From Pseudoalteromonas caenipelagi (lineage in GTDB: Bacteria; Pseudomonadota; Gammaproteobacteria; Enterobacterales; Alteromonadaceae): a DNA stretch of 64,000 nt. The position numbers and the translations under genes were made by a program. Below the pieces are notes generated by a model, which saw nothing but the letters and a program-made list of their open reading frames with translations, was not told the origin of the DNA and made no database searches. Shown in pieces: positions 32,794 through 41,924 of this stretch. Numbering within the stretch: position 1 is the stretch's first letter; each line of letters opens with the position of its first letter. The stretch spans positions 1-64,000 of the forward strand of contig NZ_JABBPG010000004.1 in assembly GCF_013140855.1 (NCBI RefSeq). Reading direction: 5' to 3'.

Positions 32794-33395
32794 GGCTCAT
32801 CACCCTGCCCATAACGATATGTTTTCGCTACTACGCTAAATATCAAAGAGTTACTACCTGCATTTTCTATTCTGAAATCATGTAAGCTAACAATACGTGG
32901 CAACTGTGCAACTTTACTAACAAACTCTCCAAACTCATGATATGTCCCAACGACTTCCAATTTAATTGGCAGTTCAGTGTAAAACTCTTTTTTATTTTCA
33001 GGTAACCAGCCAATCTTTAAGAAAGTCAAGCCACTAGAGGTACCTACGTACGTCAAATCATCGAGTAGACCTGGCGTTTCATTTGAGGATGGTAACTGGC
33101 GTAATAGTAGCGAGAACTGCGCCTCCATATCTTTCATTTGTTGACGATATAGGTCTAAGTTATTAGCTCGAGCATATTTAATGCGATAACTGGTACGCAA
33201 CTGTGCCTCTTGTTGAACTACGTGCTCGTATTTAGCTATCGAATTAGAAACCAGCAAACTGTAGCCAACGACAAAAGTAATCACCACCACCAATGCACAA
33301 CACATGACTTTAACAGCAAGTGGCCACTCACCTATATTGTCGAGTTCAATCTCGTTCCAATCAATACTTTGTATAGATTTCAAATCAAAATTCAC
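32790..33395 (-). CDS. pilO: Type IV pilus alignment protein PilO
   Basis: 201 residues: a short cytoplasmic N-terminus, one membrane helix (about 28-50, VKVMCCALVVVITFVVGYSLLV), a coiled coil (about 55-100), and a ferredoxin-like periplasmic domain. It dimerises with PilN in the inner membrane and binds PilP. It is 24 bp after pilN and overlaps pilP. Confidence 0.93.
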   Translation of the reverse strand: MNFDLKSIQSIDWNEIELDNIGEWPLAVKVMCCALVVVITFVVGYSLLVSNSIAKYEHVVQQEAQLRTSYRIKYARANNLDLYRQQMKDMEAQFSLLLRQLPSSNETPGLLDDLTYVGTSSGLTFLKIGWLPENKKEFYTELPIKLEVVGTYHEFGEFVSKVAQLPRIVSLHDFRIENAGSNSLIFSVVAKTYRYGQGDEP

Positions 33396-33419
33396 GCTGC
33401 TATCTCGCTAATACCTAAT

Positions 33420-33992
33420 CTATTTATCACGCTCAGCCGCCTGTATTTCACGAAACGGTTTAACATAAAAATGCATTGTAAAATCACTCAGTAAACGTGA
33501 ATTTTGCTCACCGGTAACAATACCCTGAATAGTTGGCCGTTCTAGTAAATAAGAACTTTCAACAGAGCGCAGCATTTGTGAGAGGCGGTTATTTGATTCG
33601 CTACGACCCACAACTTTAATCAAGTCTTCTTTACGCTCTAAACTAGTTAAATAAACACCTGCAGGTACTACTCGTACTACCTCATCAATAATCTGAGTCC
33701 CTAAGTTTCTGTTACTTTGTAACTCTTCAATAAGATTGATCCGCCTTTGCAAACTTTCTTTTTGCTGGCTCAGGTCATTGATCTCCACAATACGGCTATC
33801 TAATTTACCTACCTCTTTATTCAGGTATTCATTCTTTATTTGCTGTCCTTCTGTCAGAGCGTCGTAAAAAGAACCAATTAAATACAAAACAAAAAGCACC
33901 GCAACAATATTGGCGGCAATAATCGATAGAAACTTTTTTTGTGATGCTTGTCTGCGCTGCTCTCGCCAAGGAAGCAAATTTATATGTGGCAT
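33420..33992 (-). CDS. pilN: Type IV pilus alignment protein PilN
   Basis: 190 residues. The N-terminal INLLPWREQRR (about 4-14) is the segment that docks into PilM. A membrane helix (about 23-44) and coiled coil come next, then a periplasmic domain similar to PilO. It overlaps the pilM 3' end by 13 bp, so translation is coupled. Confidence 0.94.
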   Translation of the reverse strand: MPHINLLPWREQRRQASQKKFLSIIAANIVAVLFVLYLIGSFYDALTEGQQIKNEYLNKEVGKLDSRIVEINDLSQQKESLQRRINLIEELQSNRNLGTQIIDEVVRVVPAGVYLTSLERKEDLIKVVGRSESNNRLSQMLRSVESSYLLERPTIQGIVTGEQNSRLLSDFTMHFYVKPFREIQAAERDK

Positions 33993-35059
33993 GACGAAAA
34001 GCTCCTCAATGCCAAACCTGTGGCAATTGCAAACTGTGGTTTATGGCGCTCTAAAACATTGCGATCGACTTTCGGCGCTATTTCCATATCGGCAAATGGG
34101 TCTGCAATAATAGTATGAATCCCTAACTCTTCTATTAATAGTCTATCTAATCCTTCAACCAATGCTGTGCCACCTGTAAGCACAATGTAATCGATCTGTT
34201 CTTTGCCACTACTTGTGATAAACATTTGTACTGCTCTGCGTACTTGCTGTAACAAAGCCGTTTGAAAGGGCGCTAGCACTTCGAATATATAGTTTGGCGG
34301 TAAATCCCCCGTTGTTTTTGCGATTTCAGCTTCATCAAAAGTCTTGTTATAGTAAGCAACAATACTATTTGTGTATTGTTCACCGCCAAACACTTGGTCA
34401 CGCGTATAAATCGTTTTTCCAGACAGCACCACACTCACCAAACTGATTGCAGCTCCGATATCAATGATAGCCACCGTTTTATCAAAGGCATCCGCGGGTA
34501 ACTGACTGTATAGTACCGTTAAAGATCTACTCAATGCGTAGTTTTCAACATCGACCACCTTTGCTTGATATCCACCTTCTTCCAATGCACCGACTCTCGC
34601 CTCCACACTTTCGGTGCGCGCAGCTGATAACAATACGTTGACTTTGGAAGGATCAGCATCATTCACAGATATTTTCTCAAAATCAATACTCACTTCATCG
34701 AGCGAGTAAGGGATCAGGCTGTCGGCTTCAATCGCTATTTGCGATTCGAGTTCAGCATCGGTTAATGAGACATCCATAAAAATTACTTTGGTGATCACGG
34801 TTTGCCCTGAGACGGCTACTGCGCCAAACTGAGTCAGCCTCGGAATGCGCTTTTTGATTTTTCCTATCACTCGTCCAATCGCTTCAATATCTTGGATTGT
34901 TCGTTCAGTGATAGCCCCCTTCGGCACAAGCTCAATTGCTACCGCTTCAACACGATAGCCAGCAGAAGATTGCGACAACAGTACGGCCTTGACACAATGC
35001 GAGCCAATATCAATACCAATCATCATCGGAGCTTGCTTTTGAAAAAGGTTACTGAGCAT
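33980..35059 (-). CDS. pilM: Type IV pilus actin-like protein PilM
   Basis: 359 residues with an actin/FtsA-like ATPase fold: phosphate 1 motif MIGIDIGSHCVKAVLL (about 13-28), phosphate 2 in AIIDIGAAIS (about 196-205), and adenosine motif YIVLTGGTALVEGL (about 294-307). It is cytoplasmic and binds the PilN N-terminus, forming the first gene of pilMNOPQ. It is divergent from mrcA with 132 bp between them, which must contain both promoters. Confidence 0.95.
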   Translation of the reverse strand: MLSNLFQKQAPMMIGIDIGSHCVKAVLLSQSSAGYRVEAVAIELVPKGAITERTIQDIEAIGRVIGKIKKRIPRLTQFGAVAVSGQTVITKVIFMDVSLTDAELESQIAIEADSLIPYSLDEVSIDFEKISVNDADPSKVNVLLSAARTESVEARVGALEEGGYQAKVVDVENYALSRSLTVLYSQLPADAFDKTVAIIDIGAAISLVSVVLSGKTIYTRDQVFGGEQYTNSIVAYYNKTFDEAEIAKTTGDLPPNYIFEVLAPFQTALLQQVRRAVQMFITSSGKEQIDYIVLTGGTALVEGLDRLLIEELGIHTIIADPFADMEIAPKVDRNVLERHKPQFAIATGLALRSFSSCHI

Positions 35060-35191
35060 GCGTTTGGTCTTTATCCTTTGTTTTAACTTTTAATAAGTTA
35101 TAATTATAACGCGAAAATTATTAATCGTTTTTTATTCAAGATATACTAGCAGTGTCTACCTATAATTGGGAGTCTAACTAGGGAACATTCC

Positions 35192-37636
35192 GTGACTTTA
35201 TTGAGAAGAGCAATACAATTTTTCATCGCAATAGGCGTTTTAGCCCTGCTAACGTTAATCAGTCTTTATTATTATGTCAAACAAGATATACCCAGTGTCG
35301 AGGTGTTACGTGATGTACAGCTACAAACTCCGATGCAAGTATTTACTCAAGATGGCAAGCTGATAAACCAATTTGGAGAAAAACGCCGTATTCCGGTCAA
35401 AATAGACGACATTCCAAAACCTCTGCTGCAGGCCTTTCTCGCAACGGAAGACAATCGCTTTTATGAACACTTTGGCGTTGATCCAATTGGGATAATACGT
35501 TCAGCAATCGTACTAATTAGCACCGGGCAGAAGAAGCAAGGTGCTAGTACTATCACCATGCAGCTTGCCCGTAATTTCTTTTTAACTCGAGAAAAAGCGT
35601 ATATTCGTAAGGTGAAAGAGATTTTTATCGCGTTACATATTGAGCAATTACTTACAAAGGATGAAATTCTTGAGCTGTATTTAAACAAAATAGAGCTAGG
35701 TAATCGCGCTTTTGGTATTGGTGCTGCGGCACAAGTTTATTATGGCAAAGACTTAAAAGAGCTTACTTTGGCACAAATGGCAATGATTGCAGGTTTACCA
35801 AAGGCTCCCTCAGCATTAAACCCTATTAGAAACCCTACTCGTGCTAAATTACGCAGAAACGTGGTTTTGAGCCGCATGCTCAAGGAAAAATATATTTCCA
35901 AAGCGCAGTATGATGAAGCGCGTTTAGCCCCCATTACAGCAAAGTTCCATGGCGCAGAAATAGAGCTGTATGCTCCCTACATTGCTGAAATGGTACGCAG
36001 CTATATGGTTGATACCTATGGCGAAGATAAAGCCTATAACAGTGGGTTTAAAGTCTTCACAACCGTTGAATCACAAATTCAAAAGGCAGCACAACAAGCT
36101 CTTATAAATAATCTACATAGTTATGATATGCGACATGGCTATCGTGGTCCTGAACGCGTTTTGTGGACAGAAGAGCAATCTGCGCTAAGTAGCCAAGAGA
36201 TTATAGAAGCGCTTCATAATGCAAAAGAGATAGATCCCCTTAAAGCTGCCGTGGTTGTTGATGTAGCAGAGCAAAGTGTGACCGCATTACTGAAATCTGG
36301 TGACTATATAACGCTCCCTTGGGAGGGCTTAAAGTGGGCACGCGGATATATTTCTGATACCCGCCAAGCAATGCCACCGAAAACGGCTTCTGAGATACTC
36401 TCGCCAGGCATGCAGGTTTGGGTTCGCCAAATAGCAGATACTTGGCAACTAAGCCAGTATCCAAGACCTGCAAGCGCCTTAGTTTCTATGGACCCGCAAA
36501 ATGGTCGAATTAAAGCCCTAGTGGGCGGATACAGTTTCGCTCAAAGTCAGTATAACCGTGCTACACAGGCGAAACGTCAAGTGGGCTCTAATATCAAGCC
36601 ATTCATTTACTCTGCGGCATTTGAGAGTGGTTATACACTGGCAACCATTATCAATGATGCGCCGATTAATCAATGGGATAAAAGCGTTGGTGTGGCTTGG
36701 CGCCCTAAAAACAGTCCTGAAGTATATAATGGTCCCATTCGCATTCGTCGCGCATTAGCTCAATCTAAGAACGTGGTATCTGTTCGGTTACTAAAAGGCG
36801 TAGGCTTACAGCGTACAGCAGATCATTTACTTAAGTTTGGCTTTGCGGATGGAGACATTAATCGTAGTGAATCTCTTGCCTTAGGGAGTGCCGCCATCAC
36901 ACCACTAGAAATGGCCAGAGGGATGAGTACCTTTGCTAACGGTGGTCATCTGATCGAACCTTACTTTATCAGCGAACTTCAAGATGCGTTTGGTAATACC
37001 CTGGGCCAAGCACAACCCTTAATCGCCTGTGATGAAGAGCAGTTAGAAACTCAGTCACAGCAGTGTGCCCCCAGAGTTATATCGCAGCAGAATGCCTTTT
37101 TAGTTGCCAGTGCAATGCATAGCGCTATTTGGGGAGGTGGAAGCTGGAAACATAAAACAGGTTGGACAGGTACGGGGTGGCGGGCACAAGCACTCAAACG
37201 TCGTGATTTAGCAGGAAAAACCGGTACAACCAATGACTCCGTGGATACATGGTTTAGCGGCTTTAACCGTAACGTGTTAACCACCGTTTGGGTTGGCTTT
37301 GATGATGCTGGTAAACCTCTAGGGCGGGCCGCATATAACACCAACCTAGGGAGTAACCAAATTGTGGGAGCTGAGTCGGGTGCCACGACGGCGCAACCTG
37401 CTTGGGTTGAATTCATGAAAGTAGCACTGGCAAATCAACCGGAAGCCCCTGTTGAACCCCCACCAGGGTTGATCTCAACGCGGATCGACTTGAAAACAGG
37501 GTTGTTGAGTAACAAAAATGACCACACCAGTCGCTTTGAATACTTTATCTCTGGTACAGCGCCGACTAAATATGCGCTAGATGAAAACAACAGCACACCA
37601 TTTGGTGACAAGCCTTTACAAGAAGAGCTGTTTTGA
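35192..37636 (+). CDS. mrcA: Penicillin-binding protein 1A
   Basis: 814 residues from GTG, with AGGGA seven bases upstream. An N-terminal membrane anchor (about 8-28) is followed by the GT51 transglycosylase (about 55-230) with TEDNRFYEHFGVD, then the transpeptidase (about 430-740) with the SxxK serine in GSNIKPF, SKN in AQSKNVVS and KTGT in AGKTGTTNDS. It polymerises and crosslinks peptidoglycan. Divergence from pilM is a conserved arrangement. A TATAAT lies 25 bp upstream of the start without a good -35. Confidence 0.96.
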   Translation: MTLLRRAIQFFIAIGVLALLTLISLYYYVKQDIPSVEVLRDVQLQTPMQVFTQDGKLINQFGEKRRIPVKIDDIPKPLLQAFLATEDNRFYEHFGVDPIGIIRSAIVLISTGQKKQGASTITMQLARNFFLTREKAYIRKVKEIFIALHIEQLLTKDEILELYLNKIELGNRAFGIGAAAQVYYGKDLKELTLAQMAMIAGLPKAPSALNPIRNPTRAKLRRNVVLSRMLKEKYISKAQYDEARLAPITAKFHGAEIELYAPYIAEMVRSYMVDTYGEDKAYNSGFKVFTTVESQIQKAAQQALINNLHSYDMRHGYRGPERVLWTEEQSALSSQEIIEALHNAKEIDPLKAAVVVDVAEQSVTALLKSGDYITLPWEGLKWARGYISDTRQAMPPKTASEILSPGMQVWVRQIADTWQLSQYPRPASALVSMDPQNGRIKALVGGYSFAQSQYNRATQAKRQVGSNIKPFIYSAAFESGYTLATIINDAPINQWDKSVGVAWRPKNSPEVYNGPIRIRRALAQSKNVVSVRLLKGVGLQRTADHLLKFGFADGDINRSESLALGSAAITPLEMARGMSTFANGGHLIEPYFISELQDAFGNTLGQAQPLIACDEEQLETQSQQCAPRVISQQNAFLVASAMHSAIWGGGSWKHKTGWTGTGWRAQALKRRDLAGKTGTTNDSVDTWFSGFNRNVLTTVWVGFDDAGKPLGRAAYNTNLGSNQIVGAESGATTAQPAWVEFMKVALANQPEAPVEPPPGLISTRIDLKTGLLSNKNDHTSRFEYFISGTAPTKYALDENNSTPFGDKPLQEELF

Positions 37637-37650
37637 TAATCAAGAGCAAT

Positions 37651-37681
37651 AAAAAAGGCGATTCATAAATCGCCTTTTTTA
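37651..37681. terminator. Bidirectional terminator between mrcA and metL
   Basis: AAAAAAGGCGATT-CATA-AATCGCCTTTTTT is a palindrome with A and T runs on both sides, lying between the convergent stops of mrcA and metL. Confidence 0.92.
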
Positions 37682-37693
37682 TTGTCCAATTAC

Positions 37694-40042
37694 CTACTTT
37701 AGCCGTTGAACTAGCCAATACAAATCAGAATGTACTCCGGCTGCCGTGACTTCTTTACCCGCTCCAGGCCCTTGCAACACAAGCGGGTTATCTTCATACC
37801 AGACACTCTTGATCACAAAGATGTTGTCGCCAGGGGTTAAATTAGCAATCGCTGATGACTTATCAACGTAGGCGATACCAACTTTCGCTTTTGCTTTCCC
37901 AGATGCAAAAACTTGCAAGGAGCCAGTATATCTCAGCACTTTGTCTTGCGTTATTCCCTGTTGGTATAGATGCTCATAAAAGCTATCTAACTCCCCCTTG
38001 CGAGCTAAAAATTCATCCCAGCTACCTTGAGCTAAATCATCTGGCATCAAGGGCTCTAGCTCTATATCAGCCAAATCCAGAGTTAGACCAATGTCTCTTG
38101 CTAAAATCAGCAGTTTGCGCTGCATATCTCGACCAGATAAATCTTCTCGAGGATCAGGCTCCGTGTAGCCCATATCCTTGGCTTCTAGCACTAAGCTGGA
38201 AAAGGGCTTGCTACCGTCAAAGCTGCTGCATAGCCATGATAAGGTCCCTGAAAAAACACCTTCAATTTGCGTGACTTTGTCACCACTATGCTGCAAATCA
38301 GCTAGCGCAAAGTTGATTGGTAAGCCAGCGCCAACACTGGTGTTATATCGCCAGTGCAAGCTACGCTCGTTGAGCTGTTCACGTAGCTGCTGGTACCACG
38401 TGCTTTCTGCCGTACCTGCATACTTATTTGCGCTGATCAAGTGACAGTCTTGCTTAACCAATTGCGGATATAACTTACTAAACTCCTCACTCGCAGTGAT
38501 ATCAATAACCACTTTGTGCTCATAGTCAAGCTCGCCAATACGCTCGATTAAGTCCTCATTATTATAATCAACAGACTCGTTTTGCCACTGCTGCTGCCAA
38601 GCTGACAATGAGATCCCGTTAGCCGAAAACAGCATCTTTTTTGAGCGTAGCAAAGCTACAACTTTCACATCGAACTGTTGTTGTAAATGTGCTACCTGTC
38701 GCTGACACTGATTGACAAAAACTTCACCTACATTGCCTAAGCCCGCGATGACTACCGCCAGCTCTCGTCCTTTATTCACTAACTTGTCGTGTAAAATCGC
38801 TAACACATCGCTATCAATTGCCTGATCAGTTAAGAACAGCGCATATTCATTATCTTTGTGGTTAAAACGCACGACGATATTTTGTTCATGCAGTAACTGA
38901 GCTGCCTGCGCTTGCAGCTGAGCAATATTGGCCGATGGTGCAACAACGGCAAAGCCCTGCAAGGCGCTTTCAACTATATTCGCACGCCCTGATAATGCCT
39001 TTAAAACACGATGCGTGCTTTGCGCTGGCACTAAAATAAACGTTTCGCCTTGGGCACTGAAGTGATGAATACTATGCTGGATGATTTGACTTAGCTGCCC
39101 CACTTCACCGGGTGCAATAGCATCCACGCGGACTAGGTCTAAGTCTTCAAACGTGGTGATAAAACGCTTAGCCTTACTGTAGCCTTCTTTAACAATCTCG
39201 GTTGGAGGGGATTCAACATCAAAACTACTTCGAACCTGTAGCTTTATTTTGCTGTGCTTAAGTGGAGAAAGCGTCTTAGCATGCAATACTGGATTACCTA
39301 AACGCGCCAGCAAATGCGCCTGTGCTCTACACACTTTGGGATATTTAATCGCATTTGCTACTTTACGAGGATCGGTACTGAAAACGCCCTGCGTGTCGGT
39401 CCAAATAGATACAGCATCTGCATCAATATAGCTTGCCAACAATGTCGCACTATAGTCACTGCCATTGCGTCCCAGAGTAACTGTATTCTTCTCAACATCG
39501 CTAGCTATAAAACCAGTAACCACATACAGCGACGTGTCTTTTAATCGCTCCATGCAAGCCTGCTTATTCTGCTGATGCAACAACTGCCCATGATGCAATG
39601 TGAAAAGGTTTCTTGCATCGACGTGCTCAGCGGCAAATCCTAATTGTGATAAATAGCAAGCGAGCAACCTTGCCGACCATAATTCGCCGTGTGCCAGCAA
39701 TGTAGCTTCATGAAGCGTATCTTGTTTTGCATGTGATGTTATCCGTTGCAGCTCTAAATCAAGTTGCTCTAGTAACGTGTGTTGTTGCTGAGACTCAAAC
39801 AGTGCTCGTATAAGCTCCGCTTGATGATTTTCTACCTGCAATAAAATATCACTAAAGCCCTGGCTATCATCTTGCTGATAGCTTTCCCACAACTTAACCA
39901 ACGTATTTGTAGTCTTACCCGCTGCGGAGACCACCACACAATCACCAGCTCGGCAATGACTTAACACAATTTGCGCAACGGCTTGATAACGCTCTGCAGA
40001 ACTGAGGCTAGAGCCTCCGAATTTATGTACTACTTTAGTCAT
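37694..40042 (-). CDS. metL: Bifunctional aspartokinase / homoserine dehydrogenase (MetL type)
   Basis: 782 residues. The aspartokinase part (about 1-265) starts KVVHKFGGSSLSSAERY and has FIASDVEKNTVTLGRNGSD near 180; ACT-type regulatory segments follow (about 300-440); the homoserine dehydrogenase part (about 450-782) has the NAD(P) motif GLGNVGEVFVNQ, then SANKYAG and DPREDLSGRD. It catalyses two steps from aspartate to homoserine. The place four bases after metB, under a MetJ box, marks it as the methionine-regulated isozyme. Confidence 0.95.
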   Translation of the reverse strand: MTKVVHKFGGSSLSSAERYQAVAQIVLSHCRAGDCVVVSAAGKTTNTLVKLWESYQQDDSQGFSDILLQVENHQAELIRALFESQQQHTLLEQLDLELQRITSHAKQDTLHEATLLAHGELWSARLLACYLSQLGFAAEHVDARNLFTLHHGQLLHQQNKQACMERLKDTSLYVVTGFIASDVEKNTVTLGRNGSDYSATLLASYIDADAVSIWTDTQGVFSTDPRKVANAIKYPKVCRAQAHLLARLGNPVLHAKTLSPLKHSKIKLQVRSSFDVESPPTEIVKEGYSKAKRFITTFEDLDLVRVDAIAPGEVGQLSQIIQHSIHHFSAQGETFILVPAQSTHRVLKALSGRANIVESALQGFAVVAPSANIAQLQAQAAQLLHEQNIVVRFNHKDNEYALFLTDQAIDSDVLAILHDKLVNKGRELAVVIAGLGNVGEVFVNQCQRQVAHLQQQFDVKVVALLRSKKMLFSANGISLSAWQQQWQNESVDYNNEDLIERIGELDYEHKVVIDITASEEFSKLYPQLVKQDCHLISANKYAGTAESTWYQQLREQLNERSLHWRYNTSVGAGLPINFALADLQHSGDKVTQIEGVFSGTLSWLCSSFDGSKPFSSLVLEAKDMGYTEPDPREDLSGRDMQRKLLILARDIGLTLDLADIELEPLMPDDLAQGSWDEFLARKGELDSFYEHLYQQGITQDKVLRYTGSLQVFASGKAKAKVGIAYVDKSSAIANLTPGDNIFVIKSVWYEDNPLVLQGPGAGKEVTAAGVHSDLYWLVQRLK

Positions 40043-40046
40043 TTTC

Positions 40047-41270
40047 TTACCACAAAGCCGTATGTGCCGGCGTTAGTTTAAACGTTTTACCTTCATCTGA
40101 AGCGCTCTGACAGCCAGTGTGAAGCCTATTAAATGCTTGCTCCAAGTCATCCAGTAAATCCTGTACATCTTCAATACCCACAGAAATACGTATCAAAGTG
40201 TCTCCCACACCAGCTTCTAAACGTGCTTGTGGTTCCATGCCTGCATGAGTCATTGTAGCAGGGTGACAAATTAAACTTTCAACTCCCCCTAACGATTCGG
40301 CCAAAGAAAATTGCTTTAAGCTCGTCAAGAAGGCTGCTGATTCTTGCAAACCACCTTTAATATCGAAACTCACCATCCCACCAAATCCCTCTTGCTGTTG
40401 TTTAGCTAGTTCGTGCTGAGGGTGTGATTCTAGGCCTGGGTAATACACTTGGCTCACATAAGGTGACTGCGCTAGATACTTTGCAATAGTAAGTGCGTTT
40501 TCTTGATGCTGTCTTAAACGTACATTCAAAGTGCGTAATCCTCTTAGCGTTAAATAACTATCGAACGGCGCACCAGTTATGCCTATATTGTTTGCCCACC
40601 AAGCTAGCTCTTCACCCAATTCTGCCGTTTTAGCAATGACCGCACCACCAACAACATCAGAGTGACCATTGATATATTTCGTCGTTGAGTGCACAACAAT
40701 ATCTACACCAAATTTTATTGGGTTTTGCAGTGCCGGAGATAAGAAAGTATTATCAGCGGCGACTAAAGCCCCTACGTCTTTTGCAGCCTGTGCGACAGCT
40801 TTAATGTCAGTGAGTCTTAAAATAGGATTACTCGGCGTTTCTATCCACACAAGTTTAGGCTTTATTGTTTTTATTTGCTCATAACTTTTTGGTTGAGTTA
40901 AATCGAGCACTTCGAGTTTTAGCAATCCACGCTTTTGCAAAGATGTAAATAAGCGATAACTTCCACCATAGCAATCATGAGGGATCACTAAGGTGTCATC
41001 GTGATTTAAAAGTTGAGTCACCAGGTGTACAGCCGACATACCGGTTGCAGTAATAATACCTCTTTCACCTCCTTCGAGCTGGGCAAGAGTTTGCGCTAGC
41101 GTATCTCGATTAGGATTACCGCTACGGCCATAATCATAAGCACGTTTGGTATCAAAATCGGCGAACGAGTAGGTCGTTGATAGATAAAGTGGAGGCACGA
41201 CCGCACCGTGGTGCTTATCCGCTTCAATACCGTGGCGCACTGCAATCGTCGACTTTTTTCTTTGACTCAT
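40047..41270 (-). CDS. metB: Cystathionine gamma-synthase
   Basis: 407 residues of the Cys/Met PLP family. The PLP lysine is in HSTTKYINGHSDVVGG (about 194-209), with YGRSGNPNRDTLAQTLAQLEGG near 47 and GGVESLICHPATMTH near 344. It makes cystathionine from an activated homoserine and cysteine. It heads metB-metL; the met repressor gene is divergent next door, as in E. coli. Confidence 0.95.
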   Translation of the reverse strand: MSQRKKSTIAVRHGIEADKHHGAVVPPLYLSTTYSFADFDTKRAYDYGRSGNPNRDTLAQTLAQLEGGERGIITATGMSAVHLVTQLLNHDDTLVIPHDCYGGSYRLFTSLQKRGLLKLEVLDLTQPKSYEQIKTIKPKLVWIETPSNPILRLTDIKAVAQAAKDVGALVAADNTFLSPALQNPIKFGVDIVVHSTTKYINGHSDVVGGAVIAKTAELGEELAWWANNIGITGAPFDSYLTLRGLRTLNVRLRQHQENALTIAKYLAQSPYVSQVYYPGLESHPQHELAKQQQEGFGGMVSFDIKGGLQESAAFLTSLKQFSLAESLGGVESLICHPATMTHAGMEPQARLEAGVGDTLIRISVGIEDVQDLLDDLEQAFNRLHTGCQSASDEGKTFKLTPAHTALW

Positions 41271-41296
41271 TTCATCACCTAGAAAGTTGGATGTTT

Positions 41297-41304
41297 AGAC
41301 GTCT
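41297..41304. promoter_or_regulatory. MetJ operator (met box) of metB-metL
   Basis: AGACGTCT is a perfect met box. The adjoining 8-mers GGATGTTT (41289-41296), AAAAGGTT (41305-41312) and AGATGATA (41313-41320) are degraded copies in register, matching 4-5 of 8 positions. MetJ binds such tandem boxes cooperatively with S-adenosylmethionine. The box covers the predicted start site of the metB promoter. Confidence 0.85.
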
Positions 41305-41307
41305 AAA

Positions 41308-41336
41308 AGGTTAGATGATAAAAAAAGAGAAGTCAA
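41308..41336 (-). promoter_or_regulatory. Promoter of metB-metL
   Basis: On the minus strand TTGACT (41331-41336), a 17-nt spacer and TAACCT (41308-41313) lie directly upstream of the perfect met box, so bound MetJ would block transcription initiation. The start codon of metB is about 30 bp further on. Confidence 0.65.
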
Positions 41337-41424
41337 AACATTTATACCGCTAAATGGCTATTTAACTAGTATTTGACTATCTTTTTTAAACCGATAAAAT
41401 TTCGCCACTTAACTAATTAGTATT

Positions 41425-41522
41425 GCTAATAAGACTGCGTTTTTGAATAAACTATCATAGGTACATCTAGTAGTTTATGCCACATAGTTAGTAAACGCGT
41501 TGACGAACCCAGTCTTATTAGC
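41425..41522. repeat. 98-bp nested palindrome upstream of metJ
   Basis: The ends GCTAATAAGACTG (41425-41437) and CAGTCTTATTAGC (41510-41522) are a perfect 13-bp inverted repeat. Inside, ATAAACTA (41447-41454) pairs with TAGTTTAT (41471-41478), and CGTTT (41438-41442) with AAACG (41493-41497). It ends 29 bp before the metJ ATG. No target-site duplication is visible. It could be a structured metJ leader, an operator or a small mobile-element remnant. Confidence 0.6.
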
Positions 41523-41551
41523 ACTCCCAACACTGAGGCAGCAACAACACT

Positions 41552-41872
41552 ATGGCTAAATGGAACGGTGAATATATTCACCCTTATGCAGAGCACGGTA
41601 AAAAATCTGAACAAGTAAAAAAGATCACCGTCTCTATCCCGTTAAATGTATTGAAAGTACTAACTGATGAGCGCACTCGCCGTCAGGTAAATAACCTGCG
41701 CCATGCCACCAACAGTGAGCTACTATGCGAAGCGTTTTTACATGCTTTTACTGGCCAGCCGCTACCAAGCGATGAAGATTTGCGTAAGGATAACCCTGAA
41801 AAAGTGCCTGAAGAAGTGCGTAAGATTATGGAAGATATGGGGCTGGAAGTACCCGAGATCAACGAAGAGTAA
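41552..41872 (+). CDS. metJ: Methionine repressor MetJ
   Basis: 106 residues, close to E. coli MetJ (105). The ribbon-helix-helix part [21 protein letters not shown] is at about 16-36 and the helix with [20 protein letters not shown] at about 52-71. With SAM as corepressor it binds AGACGTCT boxes, one of which lies at 41297 before metB. It is divergent from metB-metL with 281 bp between, unusually wide and containing a long palindrome. Confidence 0.97.
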   Translation: MAKWNGEYIHPYAEHGKKSEQVKKITVSIPLNVLKVLTDERTRRQVNNLRHATNSELLCEAFLHAFTGQPLPSDEDLRKDNPEKVPEEVRKIMEDMGLEVPEINEE

Positions 41873-41879
41873 TATACTT

Positions 41880-41914
41880 AAAAATCAGCCATGACTTGGC
41901 TCGTGGCTGATTTT
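41880..41914. terminator. Bidirectional terminator between metJ and the TauE-family gene
   Basis: AAAATCAGCCA, a 12-base loop and TGGCTGATTTT form an 11-bp stem with A and T tails on both sides, between convergent genes. Confidence 0.88.
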
Positions 41915-41924
41915 ACCAAACAAG

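Noticed and set aside
35101-35166. TATAAT motifs on both strands between pilM and mrcA.
   Set aside because: Neither has a recognisable -35 at 16-18 bp, so no promoter is called, although promoters for both genes must lie here.
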